Assembly (NCBI GenBank): GCA_905331475.1
Contig: CAJNYU010001987.1
Location: forward strand, 186,001-250,000
Direction of reading: 5' to 3'
Length of the DNA: 64,000 nt
Origin: Rotaria socialis
Taxonomy: Eukaryota > Rotifera > Eurotatoria > Philodinida > Philodinidae
A model generated the notes under the pieces. The model made no database searches. It was not told where the DNA came from and saw nothing but the letters and a program-made list of their open reading frames with translations. The translations under genes were made by a program, and so were the position numbers. Below are positions 47,001-61,100 of the stretch, one piece after another; position 1 is the first letter of the stretch; each line of letters opens with the position of its first letter.

Positions 47001-48010
47001 CGATCTCAATAATGCACTATGTGTCAAGCCAGCATTCAACGATTTACGATCATTCTGACTCGATGTCAGACTTGCTTAGAAGTAAGTAACGATCATTTTC
47101 ATAACATTAATAAATAAATAGATCATTTGTTTCCATACCATGCATTAGTGAGGATTCGATAGCATACTTATCCAGAGTTAGAGCATATGTGAGTTTAAAC
47201 ATATGATTACGATTAACGACGTTAGATTATTATAGTCTTATGATATTTATGTTATTTTTCAAGAGTAATAATACTGATCTAACTCATCATTCATAATTCG
47301 TATTGGTTTCTATAAGTTTTATTCTTCTCTATCGGTGAATATATAAGCTGTAGCTACAAACATAACGAAAACATAAAATAATATGAAGCCAAACGCGAAT
47401 ATTTACACTTATATTTTATTTTCAAGTAAAATATTGAACTTTTGCGAATGAAATCGATGAATTATTATTAGTCATCGTGCATTACTCATAGAAACCAACG
47501 CATTCGATCTCAAGAACTATACTATAAACGAGAAAATAATTTAATCTATACTTAATTATCATTTTCAATAAAAAAAAAATGAAATATTACAAATAACATT
47601 AAGAAATAAAACCAAATATAGTTGCAATAGTGAAATGATTAAAACAAAGCTTCAGAACAATTCATAACATTGAACATGTATAAATTGATCTTCATCAAAT
47701 AGATGTGTTGATTCAAAACCGCTTTGTCTATACAAAACAAAAAGCGTGTTTTATATTACGAAAACAAAAATATTGTTTTTTGACGATAATCACATTCATG
47801 TGTCACATCACCTATTTAATTGATCGGGCATATTACTTAACGTATATTTACAATCATAGGTAGATACGCTTTTAAAACATGAATCACAATCTCGCCAGTC
47901 TAAAATTAATTAAATCAAGACCCTATGAACATCAATAGTCGTTATAACAACACTAAAAACAAAACTGAATCGATCGTTTTATTAATAATATGCAATTTAT
48001 ACAAAGATCT
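44022..48010. other. Spacer with possible 5' exon and a microsatellite
   Basis: The only coding hint is the candidate exon at about 44836-44920 on the minus strand. The (CTGTCT)n run at 45331-45374 is listed separately. A short TA-rich palindrome lies near 45070-45091. I see nothing else recognisable. Confidence 0.5.
45331..45374. repeat. (CTCTGT)n microsatellite
   Basis: About six CTCTGT-type hexamers with CT-rich flanks. A short inverse-complement tract (GAGACAGAGAGACAG) lies about 120 bp upstream at 45205-45228, so the two could pair as a hairpin. Confidence 0.8.
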
Positions 48011-48903
48011 TCATCGTTCGATATTATTCGAAAAATTATGCATTTGCATAGTAGATATAAGAGTAAGTAGATGTAATGCTGGGCCAAGTTTCATTTTAAA
48101 TATTCTGGTTAAATGATCTTCAGTTAACAATGGTAGTGTACTCCCATCAATTTTTTGTTGCATAAATTTCTTTTTAAACGAAATAAATTATTTCAATAAA
48201 ATTTTAAAAGAAAACTTAAAAATAAATATATATCTTACTCGAGCTATATGTTTTTCGGGAAAATGTTGTTTAATAAAATGAACGACATCGGTTACAGACC
48301 AATCAGTAAATGGCGTTGGAGAAGAAATAGATTCGGTTTTAATATGAAAACATTCGCGTGGAAAAGCATTATGTGATTCGAACGATGTTGCTGTCGATAG
48401 CGAAGACAAAAATGTCGGCAATGGTAATGAGAGTTCAGAATTTCTTTTTAGGGGTACACGGTGGCGAATTGGTTTCAATAATGGATAGACGTGTGTAATT
48501 TTTGGCGCTGATGTAAACTGTTGTGGATAGAATTTTGATGATGATGATATTGATACGCGACGTAATTCACTGTTTACATTGGATTCGATATTTCTAGGCC
48601 TAGGAAAAATCGATAAAGACTCTTTTTCTCCTGTTTTTTAGATTGTAAAATAGATTCTTTAGTTATTTACTGTTGAATCATTTCATTGGATGAATTCATT
48701 GGTGATGATTGCTGCTCAGATTCGGATAATGTTTTAAGCCAACGACGATATTGTTCATAATCTCTTCCGCCACTTTGATAAAATCGTCTAAAAGTACTAG
48801 CAGAACCATTTGAATCGCGCACTATGGATGATTTCGATCGACCTCTATAGCCACAAGAATGGTTGTCACTTTTTATTAGATGATCATCATTGTTCTTGCT
48901 CAT
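48011..48903 (-). CDS. SAM-domain protein, Polycomb/SAMD7-11-like SAM, 250 aa
   Basis: Three phase-consistent exons, 48903-48671, 48599-48239 and 48169-48011, with 71 and 69 bp introns. The first splice uses acceptor TTTTCCTAG|G in phase 2. The N-terminal 180 residues are polar and Ser-rich with no recognised domain. The last 70 form a SAM domain: WSVTDVVHFIKQHFP from exon 2, continuing KFMQQKIDGSTLPLLTEDHLTRIFKMKLGPALHLLTLI in exon 3. The IDG...LLLTEDHL...LGPALK-type core is the version found in PHC, SCM, L3MBTL and SAMD7/11, which mediates polymerising protein contacts, often in chromatin repression. No MBT or zinc-finger domain is present, so I do not assign an orthologue. The short second intron acceptor (AAAAAG) is weak, but the joined domain supports it. 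Confidence 0.8.
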
Positions 48904-51900
48904 GTTTCTGTTTTAAAAATATTTCTAAACTAGTGCAATGTTATGTCAATTTAAAATATCGTGCACGAACTGAAACGAATCAATATTGTGCTTTTATTAT
49001 AGTTATCATTCTGTACTCCTTTTAAATGATTGCTACGCATGACTAAGCAAGTATGATGAGTGTAAGCATAGCAGCAACTATAAAGTTTTGCTTGACTGCT
49101 TTTTACTTTGTTGATTTCATTTTTTTGCTACAGTAAAAGTGAATTTATACGCCTAAGAACCATTAGAAATACGAAAACAAACATACAAACGAATATGTAT
49201 CTAAAAATGCTAAAGAACAACTTAAGTATCGCAATATGAATATTAAAGACTTACTGATGTGTTCTATAGAAATATATATATAGTATAATTAATCGAATAG
49301 CTCTTTGATAATATTTATTTGTTAGAAGAAAAGACATTAATTATTGAGACAAAAAAACTGAATATTAGTATGCATCGATTATTTATTAATGAAATTCGAT
49401 ATATGAAGACAAAAATTAATTCAGTCATTAGATAATACAGTAGTATATATCAATATTTACATATTTATTAATAAAAAAATCCAATAATAGTATATAAACG
49501 ATCTTTTGTATTCATAGGAATCTGCATGTTGTGCCAGACTAGTGTGCTTGAAGAAAAAAAGCAATACGTTAGTTTTTTTGCTGTATAAAAGAATCTTAAA
49601 TAGTTAATAATGAAATATTTTCTATACTTGGCAATGTGATTATTCACTAATACATTCAACATAGTTGTTTTAATAATATAAATCAGTCTATATCTTATAT
49701 TATCTTCTTCAATATATTCCATGTAACGATATTTCTAGACTTCTATTATCTGTTTATTTTTCTCGTGCTTATCTAAACTAAAACACATTATGAAAATAAC
49801 GACAGATGATTATTGTAGCCTTTCATTTAAAGTAAAAGGAAAAAAATCATAATCACAATTCTAAAACTATTATAATTAAGCCACGATAGATCTGATAACT
49901 ATCTTTTAATCAATTGAAGTTTATTCCTAATTCATTGTCGAACACTCAACAGAAATTCAACACGATTATTATACAACAATTATAAGATAAAGCACAAATA
50001 CTAAATAATTCACTGGAGGCATAAAAGTTACCTACGTCAGATATTACATAGAACCATTAATCTTTTTATGGAAACTTTTAATTAAAGAACATATATACCA
50101 TATATCGCGCATGAGCATTAAAAAAATTAAATAACATTGGAAATTTTCTTTTCTTTTTTAGTGAAATTCAACTATTGAAACGATATTTGAACGAAGATTA
50201 TTTCTGGAACAAAAGAGTACAACTGCGGGTAGATTGCATAGAACTTATCAAAAAAGTTCAATAAGGAAACGTTGCAGTTACTAAACACATATTTCTGTGA
50301 ATACAAGAAGTCTTATTGTTCTTAACCATTAAATCTTAAGTTAAGCATAGTTCCTATGAAGCCAAAAAGCATCTAATTAAAAAAAGAGAGCGACAGCATA
50401 AAAATTTTTGTTTTTCGCAATGTCATGCAATGAGTCAAGGCCTATTCATAGTCGTGTAAATAATAATTATTACTATTGAGATAATTTATCTATCTGATTA
50501 AAAAATTTATTTAATTGCAGATGTCAATATAAAATGAGTATCTTCATTTTCCAATCTTCAGAAAACTGCGTAAAGTGATCGTGTACGATGATAAGTTCTT
50601 TCAAACTTTTAAACCGTAATGAAAAATATCTCTCATGTGCATGCCAATTACTAGGTCTGGCCTTTTTCAATAAAAGGTTGCTCAGTACCATCAGCAAATC
50701 AAGTACTACTCTACAATCTTTTATGCGCTTTTTCTAACTTAAATGCTAATGACATACCATCATTTTTATAATCTAGCATCTAGTATCCATGACAAATTAA
50801 AGATCTATCGCTACTATACTACTATTAAGGAAACAACTAAATTTTTGGGTTTTTTTTCTTTCGATACTCATATTCCACGAAGATTTATTTTCTTTAATCT
50901 ATGTGACTCGTTCAATATCAATATATATGGCACTATTGCAAAGAGAAAAACAATCTAATAAGAGAGACAATCAAACGCATTTTAGATATCTTTTTAATAT
51001 TCAAATCTGTTGAAATACAATTATATTTTTTATTTGGAAATTTTTGTAACAAAAATATTTCTCTCTCTATATAGATATCTGATCATTTCAGTATCTGAAT
51101 GAATGAGACTGACCGACAGCGAGAAGATTGTTACAGGTGTGGAGTGAGCACTTATGTCTAGTAAGAGGAAGAAAAGGTCGCGTGAGCACTTTTTGAATAG
51201 CTGTTGATTGGAACAAGATGGAACACCACAATTTTTATCGTTGCAAGCAAGACAATAAATTGCATCGATTCGTTTATTATAGACTAGGCATTTTAATTAA
51301 GTGGTTTCTTACACAATGAGAAAAAAAAGGAGAAGTATCAAAGTACTGAGAATTAGGAATTCTTTCTCAGTTCCCTACAGTTCCTTGCATACCAAAGGTA
51401 AAAATATGGAATATTCACAATATTTTTTGTTCTTACACTCATTTTCACCTACCAAATTGTGAAAATCAATAGTTCTGCGCACAAATTATTTTAAAAAAGC
51501 AATATTGCGACTTTCGTGGATATTGGGACTATGAGAAAACCACTGGTTGATTTCCATTACTTGTAGAAATTATCACTGTGACACTGACAATTCCTCGGCA
51601 GATTAGAAGTTTCTATTTCTCAGCCCTTGGACACTGCTGAACATTGGATATATCTAAAGTATTGACGACTTTTTTGTTAATGACTGTCAAAGAAAATTCT
51701 TATCCTGTACACATTTTAACAAAATCTAAACTATAATTCTCGTGAAATAAAAAAGCTGATACAAGACAAACGTAAATTAGAAGATTAGAAAAATATTTGT
51801 TTTGTTTCAAATTATGTTGAAAAGAAAATTGGTTTGAAACTTTATACAAATTTACTTCTGTTGATCTCCATGCGGAAAGTATACTTGGTAGATGTCGTTC

Positions 51901-52191
51901 ATGACTGACACGTTTCAATGCACGATTTACAATAGATTTTAATGATATAAATACGTCAATGCCAATAAGAAATAAACATTTTCATATTTTATTCTTGATT
52001 TATTTATCTAGTCTATTGTCTCTATTGCTAAATAAATCTAATTGGATAACAATATGCTAACAAATGATTCATCATTGCACAATGAAGAAATAATTCATTT
52101 CCATTATAGAACTCTTCAGCACAAAATTTTCCTAGTTATTTGTAGATTTATGGTTAGTTTAATTTAAACTATCGTTTTATCAACGTATTCT
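48904..52191. other. 3.3 kb spacer
   Basis: It contains the 5' regions of both the SAM gene (-) and the BIRC6 homologue (+). I find no convincing gene, RNA or mobile element. A direct repeat of GTGAGCACTT near 51146 and 51183 is short and may be chance. Confidence 0.55.
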
Positions 52192-55100
52192 ATGGCGACA
52201 AGTTCTAAAGCTGACGAAAATCCATCAATAACAACAACTATTGATAATCATCTGCGCTCAATTGTTTATAACCCATCATTAAACTCATTGATTTATCTTA
52301 ATGATAAACAAGAAATAATTGTTCGTAGTGCTGATCAACTATCAACTCTATTTCATCGTACATTACCTTTAAATAATACAAATGAATATTATGAAATAAT
52401 ATCATGCCATGATAAATTTCTCTTATTGACATCAACACATATTCATGTACGACAATTATATCAAGGTCTGTACTTTCTGGATTCAACTATTGGCTCAATA
52501 AATGATGAAAATTGTCATGTTCTTATTGAAGTAACATACGGCGATGCACAATTATTAATCCAATTGTTAGCAACATTAGATTTATCAATATCAAATCATA
52601 TCAGTGAATTTTATGATTTATTAAAAAAGAAATTCAGTGAACATGTATCATCATCATCGTGGAATCTACTACAATTTTCATACGATTGTCTTAATGCAAT
52701 AAAGATTTGTTTTGATATCTTACGTTTATATAAACAACAAATACAACAAAATCAAAACATGTGTTCACCATTACCTGGCATTGTTGTTGTCGGTCTTTTA
52801 CTTGATTATCTAACAAGATATTATCATCATAAAAAATCATCAATAATAAATACAGATGAACAGATTGGATCAACATTAGAAACATCATCGTCCCCATCAT
52901 CAGCGACAGCAATAACCGCACCGGCAACACCAACACCAACAGCTGCTATAGCAGCACCATTAACGTCGATGACAACACCACCGAGTAGTTTTTTTAATGC
53001 AGGTGGTAGAACTACTCGTGAACGCTTAATGTTTAGTGAAGCAACACGATATAGAACGTTTACACTTTGGCCACATGCAGCTTATCGATGGCTTTCACCA
53101 GTAAGTCATAATGTATTTTATATTCGAGATTTATTGTGAAAATCACAAGGAAAATTTTCTATATGTAATAGTAATCGATTTGGGTCATCTTTACTTATAA
53201 TCCGAGTTAGTTCTTCTCGGATTTGGAAGAAAAACAATTATTTATTTAGCGACCAATTGAATTTCTAAAATCCTATTACAAATAGTCAGAAAGGTTTTTA
53301 CAATACTTTTAGAACAGTACGCTAGTTTTGATCTTATCCTTAATATTACTAGTCAATATAAACGGTTTGGCCAAAATGAATAAATAAAAGCATTTAGTGT
53401 TCTGTTTAGTCGTCAACTGACAAGATAGAATCTTCTGATTATTTTCAAGAGGAATCTTTACGATCATAAGTCTAATGTTGTGAATTTCTGCAAAGAGAAA
53501 TTTTCTCCATTCATTGACTGACAACCTTCAATATAACATCAGCCAATGAAGGCTTATACAGAAGATATTTTCGATATCATGGAATAAAGACATTCATCAG
53601 ATAGAAAAGATGTATGAACACTATTCATCATAGAAACAATTATTTTAAATATAATGACTAGTTACCTCTTGAAAGCATCATAGAAGAAATTTGACAAAAA
53701 ACTTACATAAAACATGAGCTACTCGAAAATAATATTTACCCTTTTATTTTTTCAAATCTACAGCTAACTTTTAGCAAAATTCGATGACACGAAAATAATA
53801 ATACATTGGTAATTCTGTCATACAATTAATCATAAAGAATTTTTATAATTGATACAGAAAGTTAAATCAATCAATATATTCTATATTTTTTTTAATTAGG
53901 AAAGTATGGCTAAAGCTGGTTTTTATTATTCACCATTGAAAGATAATGACGATCGTGCATTATGTTTTGCTTGTACTGTCACACTTGTTTGTTGGGAACC
54001 ATCTGATTCTCCATGGACAGAACATGGACGTCATTCTCCAAATTGTCCATTTATAAAGGGTGACTTTACTGAAAATGTACCATTACGTACTACATGTTCA
54101 ATTCAACCCGGAAAGAAAATTTTCTCTAATCAACAACAACAAAAATGGTTAATTAAATCAAATGAATTGATATCCAATGAACATAATTTATTATTTTTAA
54201 ATTCTGATTGGATCCTACGTTCGGTTGATACCACAAATGTAATTCATATAAAAACTATCATGTCATTAAAAAATCTTGTTGAGCAATTAACAACAGAAAA
54301 TATTCCTGAAGAAAACTACTTCTCAGAAAATACTACTAATAATGAAACTGTATTTATTAAACAGTTTGATCGTTTAACAACGAGACGTTATTTTAATTTA
54401 AAATTTATTCCGCTTGCGATAACAATGTATCCATTACCAATTACAACTGACAATGAAAGTTATATTATTTTTTATTTTGTTCAATTACATGAAAGTAATA
54501 AATGTCTGTTAATAACAACGACAACATTAAATCATTATGACAATACAATTCCGTCACGTACATCAACAATAACTAATAGTCCACACACTGAAGAACCTAC
54601 AGAAACAACAGCAACAACAATAGATGAACAAACTAAAACAAATAATAAATATGATTATTTGATTGAATTTTCAAATTTTAAACGAATACCTAAACAAGCT
54701 TTTCTCTATCAATTAACTAAAACAAAAATGTTACTTTTAATAAATACAACAGAATGTATTCATGGTTATGGTATCGAATATGATCAAACGAGTTTGACAT
54801 TAAAAGTAGTTTTTTACCATTGTATTTATCAATCATCAACAAGCGACATTGATATTGATTCAATAAATTCGATTGTATTAGATGATGACGATTTAATAAA
54901 TACGGATGAACAATCAATAATTAGTGATAATGAGGAGAATTTAGAAATCGAACGTGACGATAACATCGACGGTACTGGTGAATGTCAAAACAAAGATCAA
55001 TATTCAAATAAAATATTAAAACGAAAATGCTTTCTAATTTGTTTTAAATCTGGACATATAATGCTTTATGATGTTTATCGCTCGATGGGTTTTGATAATA

Positions 55101-58100
55101 ATCAAGAGAATCATAATATTGGCATTTTAGCAGATAGACAAACAATTGGAAGCGTTGAAAAATGTGTTCATATTAGAGGCACGGATACGATTTATGCGTG
55201 GATTATTGATATTGGCGTTAAAAAGGTTTGCATTTTAAATGAAAATTTCGTCAATTCAATGGCAGTCTATTGTTTTTGTTTTCGAAACAGGATCTAAACG
55301 AATTTTAGAGATAAGAATTCACATTCACAGATATCTAGTACGCATCTTGTTAACGAACTATCACAGATTTTGTAGTTATACGATTGAACATCACTGCATA
55401 TCAAGAGCGTCTCATTCTAGTATATAAACTTATTTACTCTGTAAGGAATAAGTTAAAATGATATTGAAAAAATATGCTGCTAAATCGGTAGAATAAATAA
55501 ATAAATCTATCTGTCGTTAACAAAAACATCTATAATTTGTTTATATACTTGACAATTATTCATTTAGTAGTGTTTTTTTCTTGAAGCAAATCTTGAGATG
55601 TGTGATCAAAATTTTCTTTATGAAAAAAAAAGTTATATAGAATTATTTATAAATCATTTAAAGTCTAATCACTACTAGACTGAAACTCAACTTTCTTTCA
55701 AGAATCTCTGGGGTTTTTCTCTATTTTGAAACAGTGAGCTGTACGAACATAATTGGAGAGTTTTATGTAGATCTGAAGCTTCATTTTTGAATCTGTTCAT
55801 GATTATAGATCGAAAATTTATAGATTTGAAAAGAAGAATAATCCGAGACACTGAATGTACTCGAAGACAAAGACAAATAGAGATCAAGAAAAAAAAATAG
55901 CTATGGTTATTTTTTGTTTAGTTCAATATTCGTGATATATTTCCAACTTATTTTACTAATATACAATCCGACGATAGAAAGACTACATCGTCAATCAATC
56001 CGTCTCAATCAAAATCTTCCGCAGATGATCAAAATTCGAATTCCTATTCAATATCAACCCTTCGTTCGCTTCTCTCGTTTACATCTTTTGATTCATCACC
56101 TATAACATATTTTTTTGCTCAAGTCAATTCATCATATTGGATCGATACACTTGATACAACAAAAACAAATATTGATCGCCATACATGGCGTTTACAGCAA
56201 CCACAAATAAATCAACAGCCATCAGCAAATCAACAAATCATGCCTTGTGTACATGTATTTGATATACAAACAGCAACACCATGCATATTACATACAATTG
56301 AATTTCGTTATACATTAAATCGACAACATTTATATAAGAAAAATTTATTTGTTACTTTATATCGTTATTCAAACGAACAAAATGAAGTGGATCAAAAAAT
56401 AGAATTCAATCAATTGAATTCGAAATTGAATTTTTCAAATGATGATACACTTGCTGGTCCATATTCATTAGTTGATTATTTAGAATCGCCAACACATGAT
56501 CAAGGTCTTATACAATTATGTTCCTATGATTTATTAACATATAAATCAAAACAGTTTCGTCTTGTACTTGAATCTAAATGTTCATCAACAACAAATCAAT
56601 CAGCAATTCAACAAAGTCTATTTCCCATTGAAATTATTTCTATAACACTTCGTTCGACAAAACATCAAGCACGTCTATTACGTTTATATGATAACTCAAC
56701 AATAAATTGTTTAACATCAACAATATTAACGACTAGAAATGAAAAGAAAATTCTATTTTCATTAAATTTATTAATATCAATCGTTTATACGACAAATAAT
56801 TTTAAAATTTTAAATCAAATTAAATTTTTATTATTAAATGAAACATTTCTACAGCATACATTTGTAAATGCATCAAGAACCATAGCTAAACGTATGGTTA
56901 CATTAATATTGATGATTGTTAAAATTGATGATGACATTGAAAAATTTATTGACAATTTTCTAAATTTATTTCAAATGAATAATAAATATCTACTTGGTTT
57001 TAAATCTTCATCAGCATTGAAATGTTTTTTTATTATTATTGGACAATGGACAAGTCGATATCAATATCAAATTGGTGCAAAACTATTACAATGGTCATTA
57101 CAATTAGCAGATGTGATCAAAAACACCGATACAGCACAAAGACAATTACTAAGAAATAAGTAAACAGATTCAGAAATTAATTCGCCTACAAAAATGAAAA
57201 AAATCTACTAGTAGAACATATCTGAAGAGTAACTGTGAATATAATACCTTTGATTTCATATTTTTACTAAGAAAAGATAACATAACAGAGAGAGAGCAAC
57301 ATCTAGATTGAATCAAACGTTTTGTCACTGTCTCAATATATGTATGTCGAATTACGTTGATGACTAAAACTGAATAACTATCATCGAATTATTTTAAAAT
57401 CATAGTTGTCTCAATTGAAGCAGTTCGTAAAACTTTTAGATTTTCGATAGAGTGTTTGTCTCATTTTGTCCAAAATATACATACTAGTGTTCTTAAAGAG
57501 AACCTACTCCAAGACAGAAAATCATTTATGTCCTAAAACTGCCATTATCGAAATAATACTAGATTTGAAAAAAACCTACTATGTCAGAATTTTACTTTTT
57601 TTTATTGAAATCATATTTTACTCATGAGTAAGACGTTTACTATAGATAAAACTCTCTAAAAATGAATTATTTAAAAATAAAAGGTATTCTTCTCAAAGCT
57701 ATGTTTTTAATATTTTCATAACAAAAACAAATATTTTTTTTTTCGTAGACAAACATTTTGTAATGACTGTTTTTAATTATTTCTTAAGATTTGGATTTTA
57801 TGCGGATCCATTCGATGCTCATTTATTTGATGTTGATCTTGCAACATTAATTGAATGTAGTCTTCGTCAACGTAATTCAAATTCGTCATCATCCACATCA
57901 TCGAATTCGACAAATGCTGCTCAATCATCTCGTCCAACTGGAATGAATGATAATTGTTATGATCCACGCATCTATTCTCGTTATGGAACAACTGGTTTAC
58001 CACTAATTCCAAGTGATCCTGATTCATTATACTCATCTGTAAATGTTCAATATGCATTAGGAAAACTTTTACCAAATTCTCTTTCATCATCGAATGCTTA

Positions 58101-61100
58101 TTTAAAACCAATACCTGATCTTTTCGAAATATCACCATTGAATTATACAGTTCATTCGTCGAGTGATGGTACACGTCTCGAGTGTGTTGATATGACACAT
58201 TTATTAACATTACGAACATATGAAGCAACAAATGCAACACCACCACCACCACCAAATGTTACACTTACTGCTGGTTCACATAATCTATATCATCCAACAA
58301 CATCAAGTTCAATTTATCCACCACAAATGCCTCCGGCTATTTCGACATTTAATTCATCAAATTCATTTCCATTTTCATTTCCAACACCAAATATAAATAC
58401 GTATTATGATACACTTTATATGTTACCACCAACAACATCAAATCCACAAACATCAAATAACGATACGTCAACATCAGCAACTGTTACATTTCCTATTACA
58501 ACAACAACGATGGATAATCTAATAAATAATAGTTTAAGTGGCTCATCCCCATGGTTACCTCATTTAGCATCAAAATTCAAAGATAAACAAGGTTTACAAA
58601 AAGAAAAATTAAAATTAATAGCAAAAAAAAATAAAGCTGCTTCAACACAATCATCCATATTAAAAAAGAATTCAAGTTTATTTACTGATCTTATTCATCA
58701 TTCATCGAAATCATCTTCCTCATCTTCATTAGTACAAAATCAACAAACATTTTCAACAAATCCAGCATCATCAACAAATAAAAACCGTGTCGATGACGAA
58801 AATCTTGAACAGCAAAAAATAACAGTTGATGATATATTAACAGAAATATCAAATAATATTTATCATGGACAATATTTACCGTTATATCAATTTATAATCG
58901 ATCGTTTATCAAGTGGTAGTAGAAGTTATTTTGTTTTAGATTTTGGTAGACTAGTCACATTAACTGATATATTAATACCATCGTGTCATGAATTAGCTTC
59001 ACTCAGTTTAGATTTTTGGTCACATGGTGAACATATTGATTGTCAACGTTTATTTTCTTCAACACATATAGCAACTCAACCACTCTTTTTACATGATTTA
59101 CAACCAGCTATAATTGCAAGATATATACGTATTACATTAATTGGACAATCAAACATTTCAGTATCATCAATACGTTTACCAGTTGGATATTTCTTTGGCT
59201 ATCCATACATATTAAATGATGATAATGATTCAACGAATAATAGCAATACTTCTACTAATAATAATGAAAAATATGCAAAAAAATTACAATCAATTGAAGG
59301 CATTTATGAAACATTGATATCAAATTATGCATTATGCAGACAAAGATTATTTAATATCTTATCATCCACAAATAATGTCGAAAAAAGTTTTATAGAAAAT
59401 ATTTATCAAGAATGTATACAATTACAAATACAGATTAATTATGCTAGTAGACAAATTAGTCAATGCAGAGCTATTCTGAAAATGGATAGTATTCAAAATA
59501 GTAATCAACAACCAACAAGTGATTATTTGAAATTATTAGCAGATTTATTAACAAGTGAATTAACGTCATTATCAGGAATCATGCAACAAACAGACAGGTA
59601 ATTACATTTTAGCATTTAAAATATATAGTCAATAACTTTCAATTCCCTCGAATCTTAGTAGAGATAAATTCACAGGCACAGTTTTTTTTTCTGTATACTA
59701 GACCAACCGCTCTTTGACTCATTTTGTTGTTGACGAATGCGAGCGTATGAGGTCTTCTCATTTATACAAATAGTTACTTTCAAGGATAATTACGAGAGCC
59801 TATCTAAGATCCACTTGAGCGGAACAGATTGAATCTAGACCTGTAAAAAAATTGAAAAACAACAAGAAAAAAACATTTTCTTCTATTACGAACTATTTGT
59901 TTCTCTAGTAAAAAAATCGAAATTTTCTACTATTTATTTTTTAGTTCATCTTCACCTTCATCATTTATTTCGTTGAATGACGCTTTACAAATCTTCGATA
60001 CATTTGCTATTCGTCATGTACAAATAATCGATATGCCGAAACGTCTTCTTCAATTATGTTCATATCATATCTGGTGGCCAGAATTTGTTAAAGAATGTTT
60101 TCAACGTTATTTTCTCAACAATGAAATTTTAACAACTGATCAACAACAATCATTATTCATCAGTCTTATTGATTTATGTGAACAAACATTAATAACAACA
60201 AATTCTCCAAATGAAACCACACTTTCATATAATCGTTTATTAGCTATTGAATATATAAATAATATATATAATTTACTAATAAATACAAATAATAATTATC
60301 AATCAATTGAATGGTTATTATTATTTATTTATCGATTATCGGAAAAGAATTTATTTCCATATTCATTTGAACAAATAAATAAGAAAACTAACTTTTCGCA
60401 GTTAATAAATAAAAATTGGCAATTTTTACATACATCGTCAATAATTCAAAGTCCACGTTTAACCAATTCAACAAATAATTATCGACGAAAATTACGTAAA
60501 GAAACGTTATTGAAAAAATCAACAAAAACTTCATCATCATCATCTTCCGTTACAACACTTCAAACGCAAACGCAAACGCAAACATCAACAATCATTGTGT
60601 CACCGACAAATTCAATTGATAGTTATTGCTATCGTTCATTAGTTTCACAAGTCGCACAATATTTAATTCAAGTTTTAATTCAAAATAAAAATTTATCAAA
60701 TGAATTATTTATTTTAATATGTAAATCTCTATCTGATGTTAGTCGCTCATGTAAACCATTCTTATTATTAAATGAATATATTAGTAAAGATGATTTAATG
60801 AAATTAATATTGAATACTGAACAAGTTTGGATAAAGCATGCATTTAATTATTTCTTAATTGATTCCATTGACAATGAAATATGGTTACCAAATGAAATAA
60901 ATCATAATTTTGATGATGATGATAACGATGAAATTGATATTGACGATGATAAAGAAGTCAACGATGAATGGACTAAAAAGAAACATTTTCCAGCATTTAA
61001 AAAATCAAAGAAAAAACCAAGTACACAACAAATACTTGTACAATTTCAAAATAAAGCAGCCGATCAAGACATTCTATATCCGACTACAGATGATTTCCTA

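Noticed and set aside
49468..49722. 84-codon open frame on the minus strand
   Set aside because: Rich in Ile, Tyr, Asn and Phe with no motif, in a gene-free spacer.
57749..57788. Upstream acceptor TTTCGTAG for BIRC6 exon 4, with the ATG at 57763
   Set aside because: It has a good pyrimidine tract, but it leaves the wrong phase after the donor at 57160; the acceptor at 57787-57788 keeps the frame.
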